A program made the position numbers and the translations under genes. Shown here in pieces: positions 24,361-30,884 of a DNA stretch of 35,290 nucleotides. Each line of letters begins with the position of its first letter. The first letter of the stretch is position 1. The notes beneath the pieces are model-generated. The model saw only the letters and a program-made list of their open reading frames with translations. It did no database searches and was not told the DNA's origin. The DNA is from Bradyrhizobium sp. Leo170 (GTDB taxonomy: Bacteria > Pseudomonadota > Alphaproteobacteria > Rhizobiales > Xanthobacteraceae): NCBI RefSeq assembly GCF_004296405.1, contig NZ_PSRR01000052.1, positions 1 through 35,290 on the forward strand, written 5' to 3'.

Positions 24361-24654
24361 ATGAGCGCAAAAGCACGACAGCAAGCCGCACATGACGACG
24401 GTGAAAAGATCGAGCTGCAGCAGATGATCACGCAGGAGGAAGTGCTGGAGCGCATCCCCATCTCGCGAAAGTCACTCGATCGGGCGGAGAAGAAGGGGCA
24501 CTTCCCCAAAGGCCGGTACGTCACGCCGAACCGCAAAATGTATTTTTTGGCGGAGGTCGTGCAGTGGCAAGCCACCGTCAACGAGTACAACCCGAACCGT
24601 GGCCGGGGCCGGAATCGCCAACCGCGCGAGCGCGCAGAGAACGCGAGGACCTGA
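24361..24654 (+). CDS. AlpA-type helix-turn-helix regulator
   Basis: 97 residues. The central 50 residues match AlpA/excisionase-type winged HTH: MITQEEVLERIPISRKSLDR, then KKGHFPKGRYVTPNRKMYFL and AEVVQWQ. AlpA-like proteins of P4-type satellites and islands activate integrase/excision or early genes. The C-terminus is a short Arg-rich tail. GCAAGGAG precedes the ATG. First rightward gene of the mobile element, opposite in orientation to the integrase at the far end. A perfect 12-bp inverted repeat follows its stop. Confidence 0.7.
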   Translation: MSAKARQQAAHDDGEKIELQQMITQEEVLERIPISRKSLDRAEKKGHFPKGRYVTPNRKMYFLAEVVQWQATVNEYNPNRGRGRNRQPRERAENART

Positions 24655-24659
24655 GAGCA

Positions 24660-24689
24660 ACGGAGCGCCGGAGGGTGCCGGCGCTCCGT
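24660..24689. promoter_or_regulatory. Perfect 12-bp inverted repeat after alpA
   Basis: ACGGAGCGCCGG and CCGGCGCTCCGT flank a six-base loop (AGGGTG), just past the alpA stop. No T-run follows on either strand, so an operator or attenuating RNA hairpin before the parB-like gene is more likely than a standard terminator. Confidence 0.5.
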
Positions 24690-24792
24690 AATCCGACCGA
24701 GGCGAAATCGGCCGGGCTTCACGATCACAACGCCCGCAAAGATACGCCCCGGTCCCCAGCTCGGCAAGAAGCCGCAAGGAAGGACGGGGACG

Positions 24793-26052
24793 ATGAGCAG
24801 CCAACCGAAATCGAAATCATGGCGTGACGTGCTGCCGATCCATCCGGCGGCCGAGCTGTTTCCGCGCATGACGCAGGACGAGCTGAAAGTGCTGGGTGAG
24901 GACATCAAGAAGAACGGTCTTAGGAACCCGATCGCGATTTGGACCTGCCCGCACGGCAATAGATTTCTGCTCGATGGCCGCAATCGCGCCGACGCAATGG
25001 AAATGGTCGGCCTTGATGTCATCGACGGGAAAGATGGATACCTGACCTTTGAAATGGTTGAAGGCGATCCCTACGCCTACGCCGTCAGCGCCAACATCCA
25101 CCGCCGCCATCTCACCGCCGAGCAGCGGCGCGGCCTGATCGCGAAGTTGCTGAAGGCGACACCGGAGAAGTCGAACCGCCAGATCGCCGAGGCTGTGAAG
25201 GCGAGTCACGTCACGGTCGGCACCGTCCGGGCGGGGCTGGAATCAACTGGACAGATTGACCAGTTGACCAAGACGGTCGGCAAGGACGGCAAGGCGCGGC
25301 AGTCGCCGGAAAGGCAAGCACACTGGCATCATGAGCGCGGCGAGGCCAAGCGTACCTATCCCGATCTGATGGCGGTTTACAGGGTGGAGGAGACCGCAGG
25401 CAGGAGAAAGAACAAGCCAAAATATCTCGCAAGCGTGCTGACCGAGACAGGACCTCTCGGCTTCAACAAAACCTTCAGCTCTATGGAAGCTGCGAAGCGT
25501 TTTTGCGAAAATGACGCGAGAAATTGGCAGCGTAAACAGAAGGAGCCCCACAAAGACCCGGCCGATGTGACGGCTGCCGATGACGCGAAGCCGGTCACGG
25601 TGTCAAAGCCGCCGACCGAGGCCGTCGTCGCGACTGCCGATCAGGTGGCGGCGAAGCCAGAGCGCCGCGACGTGGTCATCGACTCCGGCCCCATCGAAGC
25701 CGAGGACCTGCTGCGTCATGTGCCGCGCGAGAAGTGGCACGAGCTGATGCTGGCGCGACGACGTTTCTGCGAAATCAAGCTGTCCTACGATTGTCGGTGC
25801 CTCATGCAGTTCATCAGCGAAGCCGAGCTGATGTACGCCGAGCTGGGGTTTGCCTCGCCCGACGACATGGTCCGCGACGGCTATGCACTGAGCGCTGCGG
25901 AGATCGACATCGTGAAGGAGTGGCTGCGGCTCAATTCACCTGAGCAGCCGATCGAGCCGCAGGCCAAGCCGCCCTCGTCGGCGCCGGTAACACCGCCCGC
26001 GCAGGACCCGCTCGGCGACATCCCCGAGTTTCTGCGGCGGCGGGCGACATGA
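24793..26052 (+). CDS. Solo ParB/Srx-fold DNA-binding protein
   Basis: 419 residues. The N-terminal ParB-like nuclease fold (about 12-95) has IHPAAELFPRMTQDELKVLG, NGLRNPIAI and LLDGRNRADAMEMVG. A helix-turn-helix follows (about 108-150: LTAEQRRGLIAKLLK, SNRQIAEAVKASHVTVGTV). The middle is a charged linker and the C-terminus a helical domain (LLRHVPREKWHELMLARRRF). There is no ParA partner, so chromosome-type segregation is unlikely; solo ParB-like proteins in phages and islands are thought to regulate transcription or replication. AAGGAAGG is at fair spacing before the ATG. Its stop overlaps the next start by four bases. Confidence 0.7.
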   Translation: MSSQPKSKSWRDVLPIHPAAELFPRMTQDELKVLGEDIKKNGLRNPIAIWTCPHGNRFLLDGRNRADAMEMVGLDVIDGKDGYLTFEMVEGDPYAYAVSANIHRRHLTAEQRRGLIAKLLKATPEKSNRQIAEAVKASHVTVGTVRAGLESTGQIDQLTKTVGKDGKARQSPERQAHWHHERGEAKRTYPDLMAVYRVEETAGRRKNKPKYLASVLTETGPLGFNKTFSSMEAAKRFCENDARNWQRKQKEPHKDPADVTAADDAKPVTVSKPPTEAVVATADQVAAKPERRDVVIDSGPIEAEDLLRHVPREKWHELMLARRRFCEIKLSYDCRCLMQFISEAELMYAELGFASPDDMVRDGYALSAAEIDIVKEWLRLNSPEQPIEPQAKPPSSAPVTPPAQDPLGDIPEFLRRRAT

Positions 26053-26615
26053 CAGCCGGTGCCGACCCGCGCGGCTACTTGCGTGGCCTGTTGCTCTGGC
26101 TGCAGCAGATAGCCGCCGATCGCAAGCTGCCGCCGATGGCGCTTCACGTCGCAACCATCCTAGCCCGACATGTCAACCAGACAACGGGCGACGCTTGGCC
26201 GTCGCTGAAAACGATCGCGAAGGGGCTCGGCATCAAGCACGTCCGATCGGTCATCCGCAACGTTAATGCGCTCGCCCAGCATGGGCATCTCGAAGTCGCC
26301 ACTGGTGGCGGTCGCACACATTCAAACCATTACCGCCCCGTTCTGAAAACCGTGACGCCAGCGTCATCTTTTGACGAAGCTAATGGTGACTCCAACGTCA
26401 TTGTTTCGGGCGAAAAAAGGGTGACGCGCGAAGCCGGAAAGAGTGACGCGCGAGACACCAGAACAGTGACGCTGGCGTCACCCGAATCTATTGAAAGAAC
26501 TAGTCGAGGAACTAACGCGCGCGGTACGCGCGCGAGGTTCCCCCGACTGAGCAGCTATGACGAGTCGATCATGCACGGGCTCGGTCTCAACAAAGACGAC
26601 GGAGACGAGCCGTGA
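26049..26615 (+). CDS. Winged-helix putative replication initiator carrying internal iterons
   Basis: 188 residues. About residues 25-95 form a winged HTH of the type common at the N-terminus of phage replication initiators (LHVATILARHVNQTTGDAWP, SLKTIAKGLGIKHVRSVIRN, GHLEVATGGG). Residues about 102-145 are low-complexity and are encoded by a cluster of repeated GTGACGC/GCGTCAC sites, with three VT-containing repeats in the protein. The C-terminus is short and basic. The layout parallels lambda O, where the origin iterons lie inside the initiator gene. ATGA overlap with parB and GTGA overlap with the next gene imply coupled translation. Replication function is inferred; a regulator is the alternative. 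Confidence 0.55.
   Translation: MTAGADPRGYLRGLLLWLQQIAADRKLPPMALHVATILARHVNQTTGDAWPSLKTIAKGLGIKHVRSVIRNVNALAQHGHLEVATGGGRTHSNHYRPVLKTVTPASSFDEANGDSNVIVSGEKRVTREAGKSDARDTRTVTLASPESIERTSRGTNARGTRARFPRLSSYDESIMHGLGLNKDDGDEP
26352..26481. repeat. Iteron-like cluster (candidate replication origin)
   Basis: Five related sites lie in 130 bp: GTGACGCCAGCGTCAT (26352), TGACTCCAACGTCA (26387), GTGACGCGCGA (26421), GTGACGCGCGA (26443) and the perfect palindrome GTGACGCTGGCGTCAC (26466). The TGAC cores are spaced 34, 35, 22 and 23 bases, close to three and two helical turns. The short A-run GCGAAAAAAGG lies among them. The cluster is inside the coding sequence of the initiator-like gene. Confidence 0.6.
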
Positions 26616-27205
26616 GCAAGATCACGCGCTTGAGCAATTCTCAGATTGCGGGGACCAGCCACGTCAGCTCGACATTGTTAGGGGCGCTGGAGGATCGGGA
26701 GTTCGCCGCGCCGCTGGTGAAGGAATGCGGCTTTCTCGATTGGATGGCCACTGCCCAGCATCAGTCCCGGCAGCATCTGGAAGAAGCTATCACCACCGGC
26801 GAGGCCCTGATGGCCGAGCATCCGTGGTTATTCGAGCAACTTCAATCGGCCTGCGCCCCGGCGACGATCGACGATGCGCGCCGCGAGCTGGCTATCCTGT
26901 ACATGGCATACCCCGGCAAGGAGGCAAGCTTGTCGAGCTTCATGCACATCGTGCTCGCCGACGTCGTTGACGCGCGTGCATCGCGTTTCGTGCTGGCTGC
27001 CTCGTGCCGCCGATTGCGGCACACCCTGAAATTCCGCCCCTCGATCGCCGAAGTATTGCAGGCGATGTCGCCGACCACGGACGACGCCGCGCTGCGCTGG
27101 CTGTACCACGCCGCAGGCCAGATCGCGGCGGTGTCCGGTTTCGTCGCGACCGCGCGTAAGCGGCTGGTGGTTGGCGACTACACACGGAGTGACCGTAATG
27201 GGTAA
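26612..27205 (+). CDS. Hypothetical protein, possible helicase-loader-like partner
   Basis: 197 residues, mostly helical. GTG 26612 overlaps the previous stop (GTGA). A segment reading LRHTLKFRPSIAEVLQAM resembles the PPSIxE-type motif seen at the end of the central domain of phage replication-P-like proteins, and the gene sits exactly where lambda P sits after O. Other features are ASLSSFMHIVLADVVDARAS and a C-terminal helix (GQIAAVSGFVATARKRLVV). The likeness is weak, so the loader role is only an inference. It overlaps the methyltransferase start by eight bases. Confidence 0.5.
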   Translation: MSKITRLSNSQIAGTSHVSSTLLGALEDREFAAPLVKECGFLDWMATAQHQSRQHLEEAITTGEALMAEHPWLFEQLQSACAPATIDDARRELAILYMAYPGKEASLSSFMHIVLADVVDARASRFVLAASCRRLRHTLKFRPSIAEVLQAMSPTTDDAALRWLYHAAGQIAAVSGFVATARKRLVVGDYTRSDRNG

Positions 27206-27869
27206 GCGGTCCAATTTCGAGCGCCACGACCGCGACTTCTATCCAACGCCGTTGAAGGCGATGCTGCCGTTGGTTCCATTTCTTCGTCGCGACGGCGTCA
27301 AGACCTTCGCCGAGCCATGCGCAGGCGACGGCGATCTGGTCCGGCATCTGGAATCTTTCGGCCTGCGCTGTGTCTATGCCGGCGACATCGCGACCGGGCA
27401 AAATGCTCTGGCGATCGAGCGTTACGTAGGCAACCCAGATGTCGGAATCACGAACCCACCGTTCAAATATCCGGAGGACCACAAGCGTAGCACCCGACTG
27501 CTACACGATCTAATCCGCCACTTCCTCGATCTCAGGGTCCCGTTCTGGCTGCTGCTCCCGCACGACTGGTCGGCGAACAAAGGTTCGAAACCATACTTGC
27601 TGCGTTGCTCCGACATTGTGCCGATCGGCCGCGTCAAATGGATTCCGAATTCCGAGTACGACGGCGGCTATGAGAACTCGTGCTGGTATCGGTTCGACCC
27701 GAGCCAGATCAAGGGTCATCCCGTCTTGCACGGCCGGGATCAGAAGGAGGTTATCCCGGCGCGCCGCAGGACGTGCGAGCAGTGCGGCAAGGCCTACACG
27801 CCGCAGCGGTCAAGCTCGCGGTTCTGCTCCGGAGCCTGCAGGACCCGCGCCTGCCGCCAACGGTCTTAG
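27198..27869 (+). CDS. Adenine-specific DNA methyltransferase with C-terminal zinc ribbon
   Basis: 223 residues. Class I SAM fold: motif I AEPCAGDGDLV (38-48) binds AdoMet, and motif IV NPPF (86-89) is the catalytic motif of N6-adenine methyltransferases. The N-terminus FYPTPLKAM is typical of phage adenine methyltransferases. The C-terminal 30 residues hold four Cys (CEQCGKAYTP...FCSGACR) as a zinc ribbon, an unusual appendage. No restriction enzyme is nearby, so the role may be protection or a replication/packaging mark. Its start overlaps the previous gene by eight bases; the stop lies in the first copy of a direct repeat. Confidence 0.7.
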   Translation: MGKRSNFERHDRDFYPTPLKAMLPLVPFLRRDGVKTFAEPCAGDGDLVRHLESFGLRCVYAGDIATGQNALAIERYVGNPDVGITNPPFKYPEDHKRSTRLLHDLIRHFLDLRVPFWLLLPHDWSANKGSKPYLLRCSDIVPIGRVKWIPNSEYDGGYENSCWYRFDPSQIKGHPVLHGRDQKEVIPARRRTCEQCGKAYTPQRSSSRFCSGACRTRACRQRS

Positions 27870-27888
27870 CGTTACAGATAGCGTTACA
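27867..27888. repeat. Direct repeat TAGCGTTACA x2
   Basis: TAGCGTTACA occurs twice with two bases between (27867-27876 and 27879-27888), a period of 12. The first copy includes the methyltransferase stop codon; the second ends just before the next start at 27891. It may be a regulator binding site or slippage product. Confidence 0.35.
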
Positions 27889-27890
27889 CC

Positions 27891-28193
27891 ATGATGCCCC
27901 ACCGCTCACCACGTCCTCCGAAAACTGGCGTCGCATACGCGACGCCAGGACGTTTGGCACGGTGCAGCCGCGACGAGGCGCGGCGGCGCGAGCAGGTCAA
28001 CGAGCGGCAGCGGGCGTGCCGGGCGCGGAAGAAGGCCGACCTGAAGCGGTTCACCATCGACGGCGACGAGGCTGGCATCGCCGAGGCGATGATCAACTCG
28101 ACCCGGCTCACCGAGGCAGAGACGGCCGATCACGACAAGGTCGAGACCGCTCTCGCGGCTGTGGTGGCGGAATGGGCGAAGCGGTGGCGCTGA
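27891..28193 (+). CDS. Small hypothetical protein of the mobile element
   Basis: 100 residues, strongly basic in the first 50 (PHRSPRPPKTG, REQVNERQRACRARKKADLK) and helical throughout. The central charged helix with ARKKADLKRF resembles small DNA-binding or nucleoid-type proteins, but I do not recognise the family. The start may be ATG 27891 or 27894; no clear ribosome site. It lies between the methyltransferase and the capsid regulatory region, and the stop codon's last base begins the large inverted repeat. Confidence 0.45.
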   Translation: MMPHRSPRPPKTGVAYATPGRLARCSRDEARRREQVNERQRACRARKKADLKRFTIDGDEAGIAEAMINSTRLTEAETADHDKVETALAAVVAEWAKRWR

Positions 28194-28245
28194 ACTTCTT
28201 GTATGCAAATTTCAGCTTCGTACAAGAAGTTGTCACGCTGTGACA
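28193..28245. promoter_or_regulatory. Large inverted repeat and palindrome upstream of the capsid gene
   Basis: AACTTCTTGTA (28193-28203) and TACAAGAAGTT (28221-28231) form a perfect 11-bp inverted repeat with a 17-base spacer. It runs directly into TGTCAC-GCT-GTGACA (28231-28245), a perfect 6-bp palindrome around three bases. Neither is followed by a T-run, so operators for capsid-operon control are likelier than terminators. Confidence 0.55.
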
Positions 28246-28268
28246 GACCGGCCGCACCGATCGGCGTA

Positions 28269-28293
28269 ACGTCTCCCGATCCCGAGGAGACGT
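28269..28293 (+). promoter_or_regulatory. Hairpin sequestering the capsid-gene ribosome binding site
   Basis: ACGTCTCC (28269-28276) pairs perfectly with GGAGACGT (28286-28293) across a nine-base loop. GGAG in the 3' arm is the ribosome site for the capsid ATG at 28297, so folding would block translation until opened. Confidence 0.5.
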
Positions 28294-28296
28294 CGC

Positions 28297-29367
28297 ATGA
28301 ATGCCCGCCCGCTGCCGTTGGTCCCCGAAGACGTTGACCAAGCCACCCGCAGCCGCGCCGCTGTGGCCGCGCTGGCCCGCGCCTGCATCGCCTCCGCCCG
28401 CGCCACCATCAACCCGGCAACCAACGAGACCACGATCCTGCAGCGGCATTTCCGCCGTGACCTGATCGCCAAGGCGATCGTCACCAGATCGCCCGTCAGC
28501 CCGACCGAGACCGGCGGCGTGCTGTCGCACCAGATCGTCGCCGACATCATCGCGGCGCTGTCACCGGCCAGCGCAGGCGCAGCGATCATCGCGGCCGGCC
28601 TGCGGCTGCGGTTCGACGGTGCCGCTGCGATCAGCGTGCCATCGATCAACGCCGATCCCGCGCTGGCGCAATTCGTCGGCGAAGGCCGGGCGATCCCCGT
28701 CGTGTCGGGTCTGGTGCAGCCGCCGGTCCTGCTCCGCCCGCGCAAGCTTGCGTCGATCATGGTGATGACGCGCGAGCAGATCGAAAGCTCGAACGCCGAA
28801 GTGCTGTTCACCGACGCGCTGCTGCGATCGACCGGGCTGGCGCTCGACACCGTGCTGCTCGGCAGCAATCCCGACGATGGCATCAACCCGCCGGGCCTGC
28901 GCGCCGGCATCGCGGCGCTGACCGCATCGAGCAACCCCGACGCCGTCGAGGCGATGATGGAGGACATCGAGACGCTGGCGAAGGCCGTGCTGCAGATCAC
29001 CGCCGCGCCGCCGATCCTCGTCATGGCACCGGCCCGCGCTCTGGTGGCCGAGCTGCGCGCGCCGCACGGCCTCGAACCGCTGACCGTGCTCGGCTCGGCC
29101 GCGCTCGCCGCCGACGAGGTCGTGGCCATCGCGCCGGTCGCGGTCGCCAGCGCTGACGGGGACATTCCAGAGGTCGAGTCCAATGGGCAGGCCGAAGTGA
29201 ATTTCGAGACCGATGCGCAGCCAATTGTCGATGAAAGCGGCAAGGTCGCGGTGCCGGTCGCCTCGCTTTTCCAAAGCGACCGCGTCGGCATCCGCGTCAA
29301 GCATCCGATCGACTGGGTGCTGCGCGATGCGCGCGGCGTGGCGTGGCTGAAGGCAACTGGGTGGTGA
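28297..29367 (+). CDS. HK97-type phage major capsid protein
   Basis: 356 residues. The pattern fits the HK97 major capsid family (PF05065): SPTETGGVLSHQIVADIIAA near the N-terminus, VPSINADPALAQFVGEGRAI, a strand-rich P-domain (RKLASIMVMTREQIESSN), LRSTGLALDTVLLGSNPDDG and the end SDRVGIRVKHPIDWVLRDA. This protein forms the shell of the virion. The N-terminal part before the core is short (about 50 residues) and lacks a long coiled-coil delta domain, so scaffolding may come from a separate protein; the next gene is a candidate. Its ribosome site lies in a hairpin. No portal, protease or large terminase flanks it. Confidence 0.75.
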   Translation: MNARPLPLVPEDVDQATRSRAAVAALARACIASARATINPATNETTILQRHFRRDLIAKAIVTRSPVSPTETGGVLSHQIVADIIAALSPASAGAAIIAAGLRLRFDGAAAISVPSINADPALAQFVGEGRAIPVVSGLVQPPVLLRPRKLASIMVMTREQIESSNAEVLFTDALLRSTGLALDTVLLGSNPDDGINPPGLRAGIAALTASSNPDAVEAMMEDIETLAKAVLQITAAPPILVMAPARALVAELRAPHGLEPLTVLGSAALAADEVVAIAPVAVASADGDIPEVESNGQAEVNFETDAQPIVDESGKVAVPVASLFQSDRVGIRVKHPIDWVLRDARGVAWLKATGW

Positions 29368-29371
29368 GATC

Positions 29372-29932
29372 ATGGGCAAGGCTTCACCGGAGGACGTGGC
29401 CCGTATGGACAGGGCATCCAGAGAGAGCATCGCGAGCGTTGATGAGATGATGCGCGAGCGTCGGGAGGATCGTTTTGGCGGAGCATCGCTGAATGACGAT
29501 CCTCCCGTCCGCTGTTCCGAACGGATCGAAAGCCGCAACCAGCGCGACAGGCGCGAGCTGCAGGAGCGCGACGAGCGATGGGCACGCGAACGTCGCGGCG
29601 CCCATCGTGAAGAGCGCGACATCGAGGCAAGGCTCATGGCGGCCGTCGATGCGAAGATCGCCGCCGTGCGTGCCGAGCTGCGCGCCGACATCGTCGAGAT
29701 CGGTCAAGCGGCCGGCGCCGCGGTCGAGGCCATCGGCACCGCCATCGACGACCTGCGCGACGCGGCCAAGGGCCACGGCATCGCCGCACAGGTCGAACAG
29801 GTTGAGGTGATGTTCAGCCGGATGATGAAGCGGCTCGACGAGGCGCTGCCGCGCCGTGGCGACGTCGCCGACAGTTCCAATCAACCTGATAATATCAGCT
29901 TGAATGGAACTATGCCGCGCAGGGTGAACTGA
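29372..29932 (+). CDS. Coiled-coil protein following the capsid gene
   Basis: 186 residues, strongly charged. Residues about 50-165 are heptad-rich coiled coil (RNQRDRRELQERDERWARER, AAVDAKIAAVRAELRADIVE, VEQVEVMFSRMMKRL). It starts four bases after the capsid stop, so it is made with the capsid. I recognise no family. Position and coiled-coil nature fit a scaffold or size-determining factor for the capsid, which is inference; a DNA-binding or regulatory role is an alternative. Confidence 0.55.
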   Translation: MGKASPEDVARMDRASRESIASVDEMMRERREDRFGGASLNDDPPVRCSERIESRNQRDRRELQERDERWARERRGAHREERDIEARLMAAVDAKIAAVRAELRADIVEIGQAAGAAVEAIGTAIDDLRDAAKGHGIAAQVEQVEVMFSRMMKRLDEALPRRGDVADSSNQPDNISLNGTMPRRVN

Positions 29933-30093
29933 CCGTCCGGGAGGAGCGCGGGTGAGCGGATCGCGCGCGGCAGACCATCTGGTGTGTTTTCCGGGCCGGG
30001 GGGCCTGGCAGCAACTTTGGGTTGCGGAGGTCACCGAGCGGCCGCGCGATTTCGTGACGGGCAATTTACGCTTTTTCCGGAATGGAGTTTTGC

Positions 30094-30462
30094 ATGGTGA
30101 AGAACGCGAAAAGTCCGCTGCACGTGGTCTCGAACCTCGACGGAACCGGCCCCAAACCGTCGCGGAGCCTTGGCGAACATGGCCTGTCCCTCTGGAACCG
30201 GGTTACCGCTGAATACGACGTTTCCGACGTCGCCGGGGTCGAGCTTTTGACGCTGGCTGGCCAGACCCTCGATCGCGCCGAGGCCTTGGCGGAACGGATC
30301 GCCGCCGATGGCGAGATCGTCAGGACGCCGACCGGCATCAAATGCCATCCCGCCGTCAAGGAGGAGCTTGCCTGTAGGGCTTTCGTGGTCCGGACCCTGC
30401 AGAAGCTCGGCTTGAACTACGAGCCGCTGCGGGCCTCGCCCGGCCGTCCGCCGGCGACGTGA
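30094..30462 (+). CDS. P27-type phage terminase small subunit
   Basis: 122 residues. The P27 pattern is present: LSEHGLSLWNRVTAEYDVSD-type helix, VELLTLAGQTLDRAEALAER, then DGEIVRTPTGIKCHPAVKEE and ACRAFVVRTLQKLGL. Small terminase recognises the packaging site and recruits the large subunit. ATG 30094 has TGGAG six bases upstream; the ATG twelve bases earlier is less well placed. No large terminase is present in the window. The 160-bp gap before it (29933-30093) shows no supported gene. Confidence 0.65.
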   Translation: MVKNAKSPLHVVSNLDGTGPKPSRSLGEHGLSLWNRVTAEYDVSDVAGVELLTLAGQTLDRAEALAERIAADGEIVRTPTGIKCHPAVKEELACRAFVVRTLQKLGLNYEPLRASPGRPPAT

Positions 30463-30463
30463 C

Positions 30464-30796
30464 ATGAGCGGGCCCAAGCGGACCATCATCGGGCGATCCC
30501 GAAAGGAGCTGGTCACGCCGCAGATGCTCGACCTGTTCGCGCGCGGCCTCGTACTGGTTGCCGGAGATCACGACCACGATGACGACCAGAGTCCCGAGCA
30601 CGAGGAGTTCAACCGGATCGAAAAGAAGCTGGGCTGGTCGCTGATCGGCATCCAGACCGTCTCGGTGTTCGACCGCGAGATCATGGGTCCACCGCCGGCC
30701 TACATGCAGAGCGCGGTGCGCGAGGACTGGCTGGCGATGCAGGCATGGCGCAAGGCGCTGCTCGCCGCGCTGGCGGCGCGAGGCAAGGCGCGGTAA
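30464..30796 (+). CDS. Hypothetical protein after the small terminase
   Basis: 110 residues starting one base after the terS stop, so co-translated. It has an acidic HDHDDDQSPEHEEF loop, helices (EELNRIEKKLGWSLIGIQTV-like, DWLAMQAWRKALLAALAARG) and no recognisable family. The PKRT...KELVT start is partly repeated as a 13-codon relic at 31991-32032, after the FRG gene. It may be a packaging accessory protein, by position only. Confidence 0.5.
   Translation: MSGPKRTIIGRSRKELVTPQMLDLFARGLVLVAGDHDHDDDQSPEHEEFNRIEKKLGWSLIGIQTVSVFDREIMGPPPAYMQSAVREDWLAMQAWRKALLAALAARGKAR
30502..30518. repeat. 17-bp direct repeat, copy 1
   Basis: AAAGGAGCTGGTCACGC, identical to 32011-32027. The copies flank the FRG cargo gene. 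A shorter second match, CCAAGCGGAC, lies upstream of each copy (30474-30483 and 31995-32004). Confidence 0.7.
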
Positions 30797-30884
30797 CCAA
30801 CGAGGCCTGATCCGACCGCTCTCTGAGGTTGCTCCCGGCGTGATCTTCGACCATCCTACCGGCATCATATTTGGAGTAGCTTGG

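Noticed and set aside
28108..29691. Long minus-strand frames opposite the capsid gene
   Set aside because: Shadow frames; the plus strand has HK97 capsid motifs and a well-placed ribosome site.
29952..30212. Open frame with GTG start between the coiled-coil and small terminase genes
   Set aside because: It overlaps the terminase gene for half its length, composition is Arg/Trp-biased as in shadow frames, and no motif is visible. A short true gene ending near 30093 cannot be excluded.
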